DNA of 64,000 nt from an uncultured Lachnospiraceae bacterium (GCA_910578475.1 CAJTRK010000017.1:1-64000); one strand, 5' to 3'. Shown: positions 35,176 through 44,898, counted from the first letter of the stretch. Numbers and translations are program-made. The notes: generated by a model not told the origin, from the sequence alone.

Positions 35176-38100
35176 ATGAAACGAAAGAAAAAGACAGCTA
35201 TCTTTCTGTCAGTGTTTTTGGCACTGTCATTTTGTCTGACTGGAATCAGCAGCAGCGTGCGGGCAGCAAATAAGAATAATTATCGGTATTATTATCATCA
35301 GCTTTCCGCAGAAGCAAAACAGATTTATGATGCAATGTATCAGATGTACGAACAGGATATTTTTCAGACGGGAACACAGAGTTATGACCTTGTGGGAAAC
35401 GGCCATATGTCAAAAGAGCAGATGGCGGCCTACGACGGAAATTTTGACGGACTTTTAAAGTCTTTCGGCGCTGCAAGGGATGCTTTTTATGCGGATTATC
35501 CGGATATTTTTTATGTAGATTTTTCGAGTCTTGCCATCAGTGTGGAAAGCGGCGCGGACGGCTATAAGGCTTATCTTGGCATGAAAGCGGAAGACACGCC
35601 TTATTTTGTAAAAGGTTTTACGGACAGCCAGCAGGTGGAAAGTGCAATCAATGCACATGAAGCAAAAGTAAACGAAATCGTTCAGGGGGCCAAAAGCAAT
35701 GCTCAGTCACCAAGAGAACAGGTTATTTATATACATCATGCAATCATAGAAAACACCTCCTATCATCTCGAGACTGACTGCAGTCCGGGAAACGAGGGAC
35801 ATGTGCGGACATCTTATGGCGCGCTTGTCAAAGGGGAAAGCCTCTGCGAAGGCTATGCGAGAGCGGTAAAAACGGTTCTGGATTCTCTTGGAATCCCGAG
35901 CGTGCTCGTACAGGGATATTATCAGGATACGGACGGCAGCAGAAATCTGCATATGTGGAATTATGTACAGCTTGACGGAAAATGGTATGCCGTAGATGCA
36001 ACCGCTGATGACGGCATGAAAGGCGCTGCCGAAAAAGATGCTTATCTGTTGGTTGACGGTGAAGTGATGGGAAAACATCATATTCCCGACGGTGTGATGT
36101 CGCCGGCAGGAATCCGGTTCACCTATCCGCAGCTGGAAGGGAAGCAGCCGGAGAACCCGGATTCCGGGACAACGCAGCCAGATAATCCCGGGACAACGCC
36201 GCCGGATAATCCCGGAACGTCGCAGCCGGAAAATCCTCAGCCCGGAGACGGAAATGAGCAGGAAGAGGAAAATAATCCGGCAGTAGGAACCATAGACAGT
36301 CAGGGTTATAAAATTGTTTTCAGTGAAGACGGACTGGTGGTTGGATACCGTGACGGGACGGAAGCTGAAGGTGATGTCGGCATCTTTAAAGTAAGTTATA
36401 AGGGCATGGGATATCTGGAGGCGGCCAAAGAGGGCGTATATATTCTTTCCCGTTTTTATCAGTATATACCTGCCACCGGTGAAAACAGACCGGATAATTG
36501 GGGATATTCGGACCCGACGCCGTTTACAATGCCTCAGCTGGAAGATGCGTTGATTATTTCGAATGGAAACAGCAGGATTCTTGAATTTGCAGTTACCAGA
36601 ATACCGCCAAAGGGGCCTTTGTACGGAGAAGGGCTGTCGGCGGAAGAAATACGGCAGAACTGGACTTTCCAGGGAACGGAGAGTGACTTTTTTATCGCTA
36701 CCGGCCAACTGGAAAATCCGAAAGGAACTTATGTGCCGGCGCCATATGTCAGACGGCTTACGCCCGGAAACACCGGTTTCCTGAAAAGCGGTGTTACCTA
36801 CACGATAACGGCTGAATACGATGAACCGCTAGAAGAATATGACGGCCAGAAAGCCGGGTACAATCTGACGGTAAAGGATGGCTGGAGTGCGGTGGAAAAC
36901 AGTAAAATTGAAGATTTCAAATGGGACGGCGACCGCACCATTACCTTTCGGTTCACGCCAAGCCAGATGCTGGCGGACAGTTCTTCCACATATAACTTTG
37001 AGATTACGGGGCTCCGGGGAAAGGAAAGTCTGAAAGTACCGGGCGGCTTTCAATACGATGTCAAGAGAAAAATATGTATCTGCGCATACAGGCCGCAGGG
37101 ATATCAGTGGAATGTGTTCGGAAAGCCGGCGCTGCTGGAACCGACAGACCTTTCCTGCAAAGGATGGGAACTTGCCAGCGGAGAAAAGCTTGAAGACGTG
37201 GTCACAAATATCGTGCTTGTCGCATCGAAGCCGGAACTTGTCATAACGACGCCGAATGCGGAGCAGAATGACATCATGCTTGATAAAATAGAGAATGAAC
37301 TGGGCGATGAAGTGATAAAAAGCGCTACCTATAATATTGATTTGAAGATGTGCAACACTGACATCGTAAAGACGGGAAACAGCGTCCGGATGTCCGTCGG
37401 TTTTCCGGAAGGTTACGGGCCGAGTTCGGAAGGCGTGGTATATAAAGCTTATCATTTTATCAAAAAAGACGGAAAGATTGTCGGCGTGGAGCCTATCGAC
37501 TGCGTCGTGACAGAGTACGGGCTCGTCATCGCGACAAAATCCTTCAGCCCGTTTGCGGTTTGTGCGGTAAAAGAAGACAATACGGAGCCGCCTGTTAAAA
37601 AAGTGCTCTTCCTGAATTCAGCGGGCGGAGAAGTGGAAGGCGATGCAATACGCGTTCTGGAGAAGTCACAGCCGGCGCAGACCGTGACGGTCAGAGCGAA
37701 AGAAGGCTATCAGCTGAGCAGTATCAATGTGTCAGGGGAAGAAGTGCCGATTACGAATAACAAATCGATGAGCATTTCTCTTTCGTATAACTCACTCGCT
37801 TACGATGAAAATATTGTGGATGTAAATTTCGTTGCGGAGCAGCCGAAGCAGACAGAACAGTCGAAACAGCCGGAACAGTCGAAACAGCCGGTACAGAGCG
37901 CGAACGAAAAGAAACCTTCGGATTCCGGAAAAAACAGCAGGCAGGAAAGTTCATCTTCCAAAGAAGAGGAAGGCGGACAGGAAAGCGGCCAGACGCCGGC
38001 GCAATCTTCGGAGAAGCCAAAGACGCAGCCTGCTTCTTTGCCTGTCAATAATTCCGCAGCACAGACTGCTCCGGCAGCCACATCGGCCCCCTCGGCGCAG

Positions 38101-38394
38101 CAGCCGGCTGGCGGGGGAGAAAAACAGCCCGTTTCGGACACTGGGCAAATAGAGGATATCGGATTGAAAGAGGAAGCGGAAGAGGACAGGCTGGTGGCGT
38201 CCGCAGAAGAGACGACCGATGAAGAACCGCCTGCCGAATCCGCAGAACCGGAAGAAGATACCGATTCAGAGGAAGAGGCGTTTGAGACGCCGCAGATTAC
38301 CGAGGATAAGACATTCGGAATCATATTGGCTGTGATTGGCGGCATCGGTGTGATAAGTATAGCGGGTATTATCATCGCGAAATGGAGAAGATAA
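35176..38394 (+). CDS. Surface-anchored transglutaminase-fold protein (1072 aa)
   Basis: It has a signal peptide (about 1-30), a transglutaminase-like catalytic domain (about 110-310), a linker with PDNPGT repeats (about 325-365), beta-rich domains (about 370-880), a long Gln/Ser/Glu-rich linker (about 890-1040) and a C-terminal membrane helix with KWRR tail. The triad is visible: C224 in GESLCEGYARAV, H259 in NLHMWNYV and D274 in YAVDATAD. Such proteins are proteases, peptidases or crosslinkers at the cell surface. The tail acts like a wall-spanning stalk. ATG 35176 follows GAGGGAAAAGG. Confidence 0.88.
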   Translation: MKRKKKTAIFLSVFLALSFCLTGISSSVRAANKNNYRYYYHQLSAEAKQIYDAMYQMYEQDIFQTGTQSYDLVGNGHMSKEQMAAYDGNFDGLLKSFGAARDAFYADYPDIFYVDFSSLAISVESGADGYKAYLGMKAEDTPYFVKGFTDSQQVESAINAHEAKVNEIVQGAKSNAQSPREQVIYIHHAIIENTSYHLETDCSPGNEGHVRTSYGALVKGESLCEGYARAVKTVLDSLGIPSVLVQGYYQDTDGSRNLHMWNYVQLDGKWYAVDATADDGMKGAAEKDAYLLVDGEVMGKHHIPDGVMSPAGIRFTYPQLEGKQPENPDSGTTQPDNPGTTPPDNPGTSQPENPQPGDGNEQEEENNPAVGTIDSQGYKIVFSEDGLVVGYRDGTEAEGDVGIFKVSYKGMGYLEAAKEGVYILSRFYQYIPATGENRPDNWGYSDPTPFTMPQLEDALIISNGNSRILEFAVTRIPPKGPLYGEGLSAEEIRQNWTFQGTESDFFIATGQLENPKGTYVPAPYVRRLTPGNTGFLKSGVTYTITAEYDEPLEEYDGQKAGYNLTVKDGWSAVENSKIEDFKWDGDRTITFRFTPSQMLADSSSTYNFEITGLRGKESLKVPGGFQYDVKRKICICAYRPQGYQWNVFGKPALLEPTDLSCKGWELASGEKLEDVVTNIVLVASKPELVITTPNAEQNDIMLDKIENELGDEVIKSATYNIDLKMCNTDIVKTGNSVRMSVGFPEGYGPSSEGVVYKAYHFIKKDGKIVGVEPIDCVVTEYGLVIATKSFSPFAVCAVKEDNTEPPVKKVLFLNSAGGEVEGDAIRVLEKSQPAQTVTVRAKEGYQLSSINVSGEEVPITNNKSMSISLSYNSLAYDENIVDVNFVAEQPKQTEQSKQPEQSKQPVQSANEKKPSDSGKNSRQESSSSKEEEGGQESGQTPAQSSEKPKTQPASLPVNNSAAQTAPAATSAPSAQQPAGGGEKQPVSDTGQIEDIGLKEEAEEDRLVASAEETTDEEPPAESAEPEEDTDSEEEAFETPQITEDKTFGIILAVIGGIGVISIAGIIIAKWRR

Positions 38395-38430
38395 TAAGAA
38401 GGTCAGAAAGAATAAGGGAGTAATTTCAGA

Positions 38431-38461
38431 AGCGCAGGCGCAACAGCCTGCGCTTTTTTTT
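38431..38461 (+). terminator. Rho-independent terminator
   Basis: AGCGCAGGC (38431-38439), a 6-base loop, GCCTGCGCT (38446-38454), then seven more T. It ends the transglutaminase-fold gene. Confidence 0.93.
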
Positions 38462-38463
38462 GA

Positions 38464-38492
38464 TTGTGTTAAATCGCCAAATCATGTATAAT
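38464..38492 (+). promoter_or_regulatory. Candidate promoter of the DUF969-Pcp operon
   Basis: TTGTGT (38464-38469), 17-base spacer, TATAAT (38487-38492). The -10 is perfect; the -35 matches TTGACA at four of six positions. Confidence 0.55.
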
Positions 38493-38544
38493 TATTCCCA
38501 TATAAAACCAAATAAAACAGGGAAGGAACGGAGGAAAACAACAA

Positions 38545-39219
38545 ATGGAATATATTAAACTAATCGGTATTTTAATTATTGTTCTCGGCTTTGCGTTGAA
38601 GCTGGATGTTCTTGCGGTAGTGTTGGTTGCCGGTATCGTCACGGGATTGGTTGCGGGGTTGGATTTCGTGCATATTCTGGAGATTATCGGGGAGTCTTTT
38701 GTGAATAACAGACTGATGTCTATTTTTCTGATTATGTTTCCGGTCATTGCGATTATCGAACGGTACGGCATGAAAGAAAGGGCGGCTTATCTGATTGGAA
38801 AGATTAAAAATGCGTCGGCAGGGAAAGTTCTGTCGATATGGATGGTAATCCGGACGATTGCATCCGCGCTGAATATTCGTGTCGGAGGCCATGTACAGTT
38901 TATCCGTCCGTTGATTCTTCCCATGACGTGGGCGGCGGCGGAGGCTTCCAAAGGAAGCAGACTGTCGGAGAGCGAGGAAGAAAAGGTCAGAGGACTCTCG
39001 GCGGCGACGGAGAATTTCGGTAATTTCTTTGCACAGAACTGTTTTCCGGCGTCCGCCAGCGTTGTGCTGATACAGTCGGGACTTGCGGTGGCGGGGTATG
39101 ATGTTACGCTTTCGGATATCGCGTCGTCTGCGATTTTCGTAATGGTTATATCCGTTGTCCTCACGATTGTTCAGGTATTTCTGTTTGACAAAAAGCTGAA
39201 AGGAGGAAAAAAATCATGA
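38545..39219 (+). CDS. DUF969 family membrane protein
   Basis: The 224-residue protein has about six membrane segments. It matches DUF969, which is always found beside DUF979. Together they resemble a split transporter; glycine- and proline-containing ALNIRVGGHVQFIRPLILP is the most conserved part. The association with pyroglutamyl peptidase downstream suggests transport of pyroglutamate or pyroglutamyl peptides, which is inference. It overlaps the DUF979 gene by four bases (ATGA). Confidence 0.88.
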   Translation: MEYIKLIGILIIVLGFALKLDVLAVVLVAGIVTGLVAGLDFVHILEIIGESFVNNRLMSIFLIMFPVIAIIERYGMKERAAYLIGKIKNASAGKVLSIWMVIRTIASALNIRVGGHVQFIRPLILPMTWAAAEASKGSRLSESEEEKVRGLSAATENFGNFFAQNCFPASASVVLIQSGLAVAGYDVTLSDIASSAIFVMVISVVLTIVQVFLFDKKLKGGKKS

Positions 39220-40175
39220 CAGATTTTCTCGGTATCTATTTTCCGGAGTTCTTTTATGTTCTTTGCGGACTTGTCTGCTTCGTGACCGCGTACCGTGCCG
39301 GAAAGAATGAATCCGCAAGGGTCGGAACGATTCTTTTCTGGACGCTGACCGGCATCATTTTCATGTTTGGCAGGGCGCTGCCTTCGGCTGCGGTAGGCGG
39401 CATGTTAATCATTATGGGATGTCTGACCGTTACCGGACAGGTGAAGATGGGGAAGTTCGAAGAATCGACGCCGCAGTTTCGGCAGGCGGCAAGCGAGAGG
39501 ATAGGAACCAAAATTTTTCTGCCGGCGGTCACGGTAGGTCTGATTGCGTTGATACTCTCTTTTGTCAAATATGATGTGATAAAAGACGGCGTGGCGACGC
39601 CGACGGCATTAAACGGCGCGATTATGACGGGCGTTGCCTGTATCATTGCGCTAATTCTGGCATTTGCGATTTGTAAACCGAAGATTTCCGAGACGAAGGA
39701 AGACACTTCCCGGCTTCTGATGCAGGTCGGTGCGGCCTGTCTTTTGCCGCAGCTTCTGGGAGCGCTCGGAAGCGTATTTGCCGAGGCTGGCGTCGGAGAG
39801 GTAATTTCCGGCATGATTTCTTCTGTTGTGCCGCAGGGAAACATTGTGGTCGGCGTTATCATATATGTATTCGGCATGGTCATTTTTACGATGATTATGG
39901 GAAACGCGTTTGCGGCCTTTACGGTCATTACGGCCGGAATCGGTGTGCCATTTGTCATTTCACAGGGCGGAAATCCGGCGGTTATCGGTGTGCTCGGTAT
40001 GACTGCCGGGTACTGCGGAACATTGATGACGCCGATGGCTGCGAATTTCAATATCGTTCCCTGTGCGGTGCTTGAGACAAAGGACCCGAAATGGGCGGTC
40101 ATCAAAGCGCAGCTGCCGATGGCGCTCATGATGATTGCGGTGCATATTGTTCTGATGCTGCTGCTCGGCTTTTAG
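39216..40175 (+). CDS. DUF979 family membrane protein
   Basis: The 319-residue protein has about nine membrane segments and matches DUF979, the partner of DUF969. Conserved segments include VMGNAFAAFTVITAGIGVPF (here MGNAFAAFTVITAGIG) and GYCGTLMTPMAANFNIVP, which resemble the re-entrant loops of ion-coupled carboxylate transporters. The pair likely forms one importer. The gene is followed by pyroglutamyl peptidase after about 65 bases. Confidence 0.88.
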   Translation: MTDFLGIYFPEFFYVLCGLVCFVTAYRAGKNESARVGTILFWTLTGIIFMFGRALPSAAVGGMLIIMGCLTVTGQVKMGKFEESTPQFRQAASERIGTKIFLPAVTVGLIALILSFVKYDVIKDGVATPTALNGAIMTGVACIIALILAFAICKPKISETKEDTSRLLMQVGAACLLPQLLGALGSVFAEAGVGEVISGMISSVVPQGNIVVGVIIYVFGMVIFTMIMGNAFAAFTVITAGIGVPFVISQGGNPAVIGVLGMTAGYCGTLMTPMAANFNIVPCAVLETKDPKWAVIKAQLPMALMMIAVHIVLMLLLGF

Positions 40176-40240
40176 GAAAAAGACAGAAACGATATCTTGG
40201 CGGGTGATGCCGCAGAATGAAAGAAAGGACTGATTATGAG

Positions 40241-40882
40241 ATGAAAATATTAGTTACCGGATTCGACCCTTTTGGAGGGGAACCTGTTAACCCGGCGATT
40301 GAAACGGTGAAAAGGCTGCCGGATGTCATTGCCGGTGCGGAAATTGTCAAGCTGGAAATTCCGACGGTCTGCCATAAATCCCTGCGGGTAATTGACGAGG
40401 CCGTTTCCCGGTATGACCCGGATGTGGTTCTTTCGGTCGGACAGGCCGGCGGAAGGCCCGACATTACCGTTGAACGGGTTGGAATCAATGTGGACGACTG
40501 CCGGATTCCGGACAATGAAGGAAATCAGATTATCGATGAACCGATTTACCCGGAGGGACCGGCGGCGTACTTTGTCACGCTGCCGATTAAGGCAATGGTG
40601 CAGAACATGCAGAGCAGAAATATTCCGGCTTCCGTATCCAATACGGCGGGAACTTTCGTATGCAATCATGTAACCTATGGCGTCTGCCATCTGCTTGCGA
40701 CCAAATATCCGGGCAAGCGGAGCGGATTCATTCATATTCCGTATCTGCCGCAGCAGGCGCTTGACAAGAAAAATATGCCGTCCATGTCACAGGATATGAT
40801 GGTGGAGGCAATTACGGCGGCAATCGAAGCAATCGTGGAAACGAAAGAAGACATTAAAGTAACGGGTGGTGCGACACACTGA
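40241..40882 (+). CDS. pcp: Pyroglutamyl-peptidase I
   Basis: The 213-residue cytoplasmic cysteine peptidase removes N-terminal 5-oxoproline from peptides. Motifs are VTGFDPFGGEPVNPA at the N-terminus, GRPDITVERVGINVDD (contains the catalytic Glu), SNTAGTFVCNHVTYG (catalytic Cys) and FIHIPYLP (catalytic His). ATG 40241 is the first codon matching the conserved MKILVTGF start. It overlaps the next gene by one base at the TGA/ATG junction, so both are translated together. Confidence 0.95.
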   Translation: MKILVTGFDPFGGEPVNPAIETVKRLPDVIAGAEIVKLEIPTVCHKSLRVIDEAVSRYDPDVVLSVGQAGGRPDITVERVGINVDDCRIPDNEGNQIIDEPIYPEGPAAYFVTLPIKAMVQNMQSRNIPASVSNTAGTFVCNHVTYGVCHLLATKYPGKRSGFIHIPYLPQQALDKKNMPSMSQDMMVEAITAAIEAIVETKEDIKVTGGATH

Positions 40883-41322
40883 TGAAAAAGATGTTCGTTT
40901 ACGGAACTCTGCGCGTCGGCATGTATAATTATGAGAAATACTATGGAGAGCACTGTTCTTTCCGCCGCAATGCGTATGTGAAAGGACTGCTTTATACCAT
41001 AAAAGGAAAAGACTATCCGGCGCTGACGGAAGGGGAACACATGATTTTGGGCGAAATCCATGAAGTGCCGGATGAAGTCCAGGATGCGGTCGATTTGATG
41101 GAAGGCTTTTTCGGAGAAGGAAATATCGAAAACGAATATGATAAGACCGTCAGTGAAATTTATGATTCTGACGGTAATGTCATAGACCGTCTGCCCGTAT
41201 ACTTTTATAACATGCGCAATCCCCGGAACAGGGAACTTCTTGGAAACGTCATTTTATGCGGCGACTATGTGGCATATCTGCAGCAAAAGGTTGACAATCC
41301 GGAAGAAACGGGGCATAATTAA
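40882..41322 (+). CDS. Gamma-glutamylcyclotransferase-like (AIG2 family) protein
   Basis: The 146-residue protein starts MFVYGTLRVG, the phosphate/substrate-loop motif YGTLR of the GGCT-like fold, and has VDLMEGFFG, where the acidic residue corresponds to the catalytic Glu. Members cyclise gamma-glutamyl amines or peptides to 5-oxoproline. Placed with pyroglutamyl peptidase and the DUF969/979 pair, it makes a compact 5-oxoproline-related set. Confidence 0.85.
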   Translation: MKKMFVYGTLRVGMYNYEKYYGEHCSFRRNAYVKGLLYTIKGKDYPALTEGEHMILGEIHEVPDEVQDAVDLMEGFFGEGNIENEYDKTVSEIYDSDGNVIDRLPVYFYNMRNPRNRELLGNVILCGDYVAYLQQKVDNPEETGHN

Positions 41323-41335
41323 GTTACAAAACCCT

Positions 41336-41406
41336 CAGGGGTGTGGATTTTTTAAGAGAAATCTTTTTTCGCCACACAGTCGTATTTGACGGCTGTGTGG
41401 TTTTTT
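41336..41406 (+). terminator. Terminator with possible alternative pairing
   Basis: CCACACAGTCG (41372-41382) pairs with CGGCTGTGTGG (41390-41400) and is followed by six T. Upstream GTGTGG at 41341-41346 could pair with the same CCACAC instead, which would open the terminator. This fits either a simple terminator or a leader attenuator of the following exporter gene. Confidence 0.75.
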
Positions 41407-41471
41407 GCGCGGTTTTTTGAAAACGGGGAGAACGAATAAGAAGCCGTTTGCGCGGCGGAATGAGAGGAAAT

Positions 41472-42821
41472 ATGGAACAAACTTTTATGAAAGAGAGAAA
41501 AGTACTGCCGTTGGTGCTGTCCATGTCGCTGCCGATGGTCATATCGATGGCGGTCAATTCATTATATAATATTGTAGACAGCTATTTTGTGGCAAAATTA
41601 AGCGAAAATGCCATGACGGCGCTGGCGCTTGTCTATCCGGTACAGAATCTGATTAATGCGATTACCATCGGTTTCGGAATCGGAATCAATGCGTGCGTGG
41701 CATTTTATCTGGGCGCGGACGAACGGGAGATGGCAAACCGGGCGGCTTCGATTGGAACATTCCTCAATTTCCTGCACGGAGCGGCAATGATGGTTTTGTC
41801 CATTGCCGTCATGCCCTTTTTTCTGGAATCTTTTTCGCCGGAAAAGGAAGTGCTGCGGATGGCGCTCGTCTATTCGAACCGTGCGTTTTTGTTTTCTGCG
41901 GTCATTGCGCTCGGAATGGCTTTTGAGAAAATTTACCAGGCCGTCGGAAACATGAAGATAACGATGATAAGCATGATGTGCGGATTCATCGTGAATATCA
42001 TTTTAGACCCGCTGATGATTTTCGGCATCGGCTTTTTCCCGGAACTGGGCATTGCGGGAGCAGCCTGGGCAACGGGAATCGGCCAGTGTGCTTCTCTGTT
42101 GATTTATATTGTTTGTTATGCCGTTCGTCCGATTCCTGTCAAAATAGAGCGGAAATATCTGCGCACGGACAAAAAAATGCTGTTCAGACTGTATTCCATA
42201 GGAATCCCGGCAGCTTTGAACATGGCGCTGGCATCTTTGCTGATTTCCGTACTGAATGGAATTCTGGCTGCCTTTTCGGAAAAATATGTGCTCGTGTTAG
42301 GTGTTTATTATAAACTGCAGACGTTTATTTATCTGACGGCAAACGGCATTATTCAGGGAATCAGACCGCTGATTGGGTATAATTACGGAGCAAAAGAATA
42401 TGGACGTGTGGAAGAGATACGCCGGACGACGCTTCGGCTGACAATGGGAGTCATGCTGGTCGGAAGCGTTTTATCGTGGCTGATACCGGAACATTTAATC
42501 GGATTGTTTACATCCAATACGGAGACCGTCCAAATCGGCGTGTCCGCACTGCACATTATCAGTCTCGGCTTCATCGTATCGGCGGTGTCCGTTTCCTGCT
42601 GCGGAGCGTTGGAAGGACTTGGGAAAGGAAAACAGTCTTTGTATATTTCGCTGGCAAGGTATGTTGTCGTAATCATACCCGCGGCATTTTTGTTCAGCCG
42701 GTTTGCAGGCCCCGACGGCGTCTGGTATGCGTTTGTTTTTTCGGAATTTGTATCTGCGGCTGCAGCCCATATCATATACAGAAAAGGGATGAATATCAAT
42801 TTGCATTTTCACGCCGGATAG
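41472..42821 (+). CDS. MATE-family efflux transporter
   Basis: A 449-residue protein with 12 membrane segments of the MATE family, DinF/NorM-like. The repeat starts are LPLVLSMSLPMVISMAVNSL with NIVDSYFVAKL, and IGIPAALNMALASLLISVLN with a GYNYGAKEYGRV loop. The first ATG with a good ribosome site (GAGAGGAAAT) is at 41472. It shares only family-level similarity with the exporter at 12574. Confidence 0.93.
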   Translation: MEQTFMKERKVLPLVLSMSLPMVISMAVNSLYNIVDSYFVAKLSENAMTALALVYPVQNLINAITIGFGIGINACVAFYLGADEREMANRAASIGTFLNFLHGAAMMVLSIAVMPFFLESFSPEKEVLRMALVYSNRAFLFSAVIALGMAFEKIYQAVGNMKITMISMMCGFIVNIILDPLMIFGIGFFPELGIAGAAWATGIGQCASLLIYIVCYAVRPIPVKIERKYLRTDKKMLFRLYSIGIPAALNMALASLLISVLNGILAAFSEKYVLVLGVYYKLQTFIYLTANGIIQGIRPLIGYNYGAKEYGRVEEIRRTTLRLTMGVMLVGSVLSWLIPEHLIGLFTSNTETVQIGVSALHIISLGFIVSAVSVSCCGALEGLGKGKQSLYISLARYVVVIIPAAFLFSRFAGPDGVWYAFVFSEFVSAAAAHIIYRKGMNINLHFHAG

Positions 42822-42899
42822 GCTACAATTTATACGAAATCGTTTGTAAGGTGACAGTCTGTACTGTTTTCGGACTGTCTGTGGAAAGGATTCTTTTTT

Positions 42900-44423
42900 A
42901 TGGTAATAAAAACACCGGCGGCCTGCCTTTTACTGGTTCTCTATATGATTGGGTTCTATTACAGGAAACCGCATATTCCGATTAGGTCTACCAGAATTTT
43001 TCAGTTTCTTACCGGGGTGGCGGTCATCAATGTCGTATTTGATTTGATTACGATTTATACGGTGAATCACAGAGATATCGTCCCCGGAAGTGTAAATCTT
43101 GCGGTGCACATTATTTATCTGATGTCCATACTCGGTTTTATCTATATTCTTTTTTTATACATGAGAAGCTATCTGGAAGGCAGACTGGAATTTCCCAAAG
43201 CGGTCAGGGCGCTGCAGACGCTGCCGTTTGCGCTTTCGTCTCTTGGGATTATGGTATTGCCGATAACTTATGTTCACGGAGAAACGACGGATTATTCTCT
43301 CGGCCCCAAAGCGTATGCGTTGTATGGAAGCATTGTCATTTATCTGATTCTGATTTTATATTATTGTCTCCGATACTGGGAGATTATGGACAAAGAGAAG
43401 AGACTCGCCATTCTGCTGGCAGTTCCCATTTTTGTAATCATTTCTCTGATTCAGATGTTCATACCGGAAACGTTGCTGGTAGTCGTCGGGTCAACGCTGA
43501 TTCTGCTCGGACTGATACTCAGCAATGAAAATACGGAAAAATATGTGGATGAAAAGACGGCGCTTTTCAATCAGTATGCCTTTGAAAAAGTGCTGGAAGA
43601 GTTTGATTTCGACAGACAGAGCATTTTGATAGCGGTTATCTGTTTCTGTAAGACGGAAAATAATTATGATTGGAAACAGGACGGAATGATTTTGCAGGAT
43701 ATCCATAAGCTGCTCAGGGGATATCACCTGAAAGGATATCGCGTATCGGAAAATGGCGTTGCTTTTACAGGCAGTTCCGCGGAGCGGTTGCAGACTGTTG
43801 TGACGGAAATAAGAAATGCCGTTGAAGCTGTATATGGAAAAGAAAATATGAATATTGAAACAAAAGTCCTCTCCAAAGAAGAAACGGCAGGAAAGTATAA
43901 TTGTATGCAGAATATGATAGCTTTTTGTGCGGAAACGGGAAGACATTTTGCCTATATAGACTATCTGACGCATATTTATAACCGGAATGCGCTGGAGCGG
44001 GATTTGGCCAGGTATGAGGAAGCGCGCGGCGGCGAGATGTGCGGCGGTTATTATTTTATCGCGGATTTAAACGATTTGAAACTTGTGAACGATACGATCG
44101 GGCATTCTGCAGGAGATACCCTGTTACAGGGATTTGCCGGTCTGCTGGATAGCGCTGCCGGTGAAGAGGGAAGAGCATATCGCCAGGGCGGCGACGAATT
44201 TGCGGTTCTTTATCGCGGAAATGCTCAGAAATTTATAGAGGAACTGGCGGAACGCTGTAACGTGTATAATCAGTCCAGTAACATATCCGTCAGCTATGCG
44301 ATTGGGTATTGCGCGCTTGACGATGATGATTTTGTAAATGCCGCAGACCGCATGATGTATATGGATAAGAGAAGGATAAAACAGCAAAATGCGCTCAGGA
44401 ACGGGTCTGAGGCAGCGCGTTGA
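42900..44423 (+). CDS. Membrane GGDEF protein with a second, degenerate domain
   Basis: The 507-residue protein has seven membrane segments in residues 1-215. A first domain (about 220-345) has the GGDEF fold entry (YVDEKTALFNQYAFEKVLEEF split as EKTALFNQYAF and EKVLEEF) but lacks a GGDEF motif. The second domain (about 355-500) is complete: DYLTHIYNRNALERDL, IADLNDLKLVNDTIGHSAGD and RQGGDEFAVLY. It should make cyclic di-GMP from GTP. The RxxD inhibitory site five residues before GGDEF is absent, so product inhibition may be lost. The 3' end overlaps the convergent flavoprotein gene by 29 bases. Confidence 0.9.
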   Translation: MVIKTPAACLLLVLYMIGFYYRKPHIPIRSTRIFQFLTGVAVINVVFDLITIYTVNHRDIVPGSVNLAVHIIYLMSILGFIYILFLYMRSYLEGRLEFPKAVRALQTLPFALSSLGIMVLPITYVHGETTDYSLGPKAYALYGSIVIYLILILYYCLRYWEIMDKEKRLAILLAVPIFVIISLIQMFIPETLLVVVGSTLILLGLILSNENTEKYVDEKTALFNQYAFEKVLEEFDFDRQSILIAVICFCKTENNYDWKQDGMILQDIHKLLRGYHLKGYRVSENGVAFTGSSAERLQTVVTEIRNAVEAVYGKENMNIETKVLSKEETAGKYNCMQNMIAFCAETGRHFAYIDYLTHIYNRNALERDLARYEEARGGEMCGGYYFIADLNDLKLVNDTIGHSAGDTLLQGFAGLLDSAAGEEGRAYRQGGDEFAVLYRGNAQKFIEELAERCNVYNQSSNISVSYAIGYCALDDDDFVNAADRMMYMDKRRIKQQNALRNGSEAAR

Positions 44424-44898
44424 CGAGTTCTATCGCTTCTTTGCCGGACAGTTGTTCAATCGAAAGTTCTATCATGCAAAGACGGTTCAGCTCCTGTTGT
44501 ATGACTTTCTGCCGTCCTTCTTCGGTATCGTTCGGATGATATTTGACGGCCAGCATTTCCACGGCGCTGCGAATTTCCGACGACTCTTCCAGAATGCGTA
44601 TCTGGCCGAATGCAATGACGCTTCTGAAAAAGGTCGTGTATTTTTCCGGTACGACGACATCCTGTTCGATGACACAGAAAGAAGCTTTTGGACATTTTAG
44701 AATGGCGTCGATTTTGTGACCGCATTTTGCGCTGTGGAAATAAAGTCTGGAGTCGGCATAAACATAACTTATCGGTACGGCGTATGGATAACCGTCATCT
44801 CCGGACAGCGCCAGAACGCCGGAGGTTCCCTTCTCTAAAATTTGAATGGATTCTTCTTTCGATAAAGCCTGTTTGATTCTGCGCATTTCCCGAAACAT
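44395..44898 (-). CDS. Pyridoxamine 5'-phosphate oxidase family (NimA-like) protein
   Basis: The 167-residue protein has the split-barrel flavin-binding fold of the PNPOx/NimA group: LEKGTSGVLALSGDDGYPYAVPISYVY and LYFHSAKCGHKIDAI are the typical strands and FMN phosphate region. Members reduce nitro groups or bind FMN or haem; the specific role is unknown. The ribosome site GGGAGGGATCACT lies directly upstream on the minus strand. Confidence 0.88.
   Translation of the reverse strand: MFREMRRIKQALSKEESIQILEKGTSGVLALSGDDGYPYAVPISYVYADSRLYFHSAKCGHKIDAILKCPKASFCVIEQDVVVPEKYTTFFRSVIAFGQIRILEESSEIRSAVEMLAVKYHPNDTEEGRQKVIQQELNRLCMIELSIEQLSGKEAIELVNALPQTRS

Noticed and set aside
39254..40129. 291-codon reverse ORF opposite DUF979
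   Set aside because: Antisense shadow of a membrane protein gene, with no ribosome site or recognisable domain.
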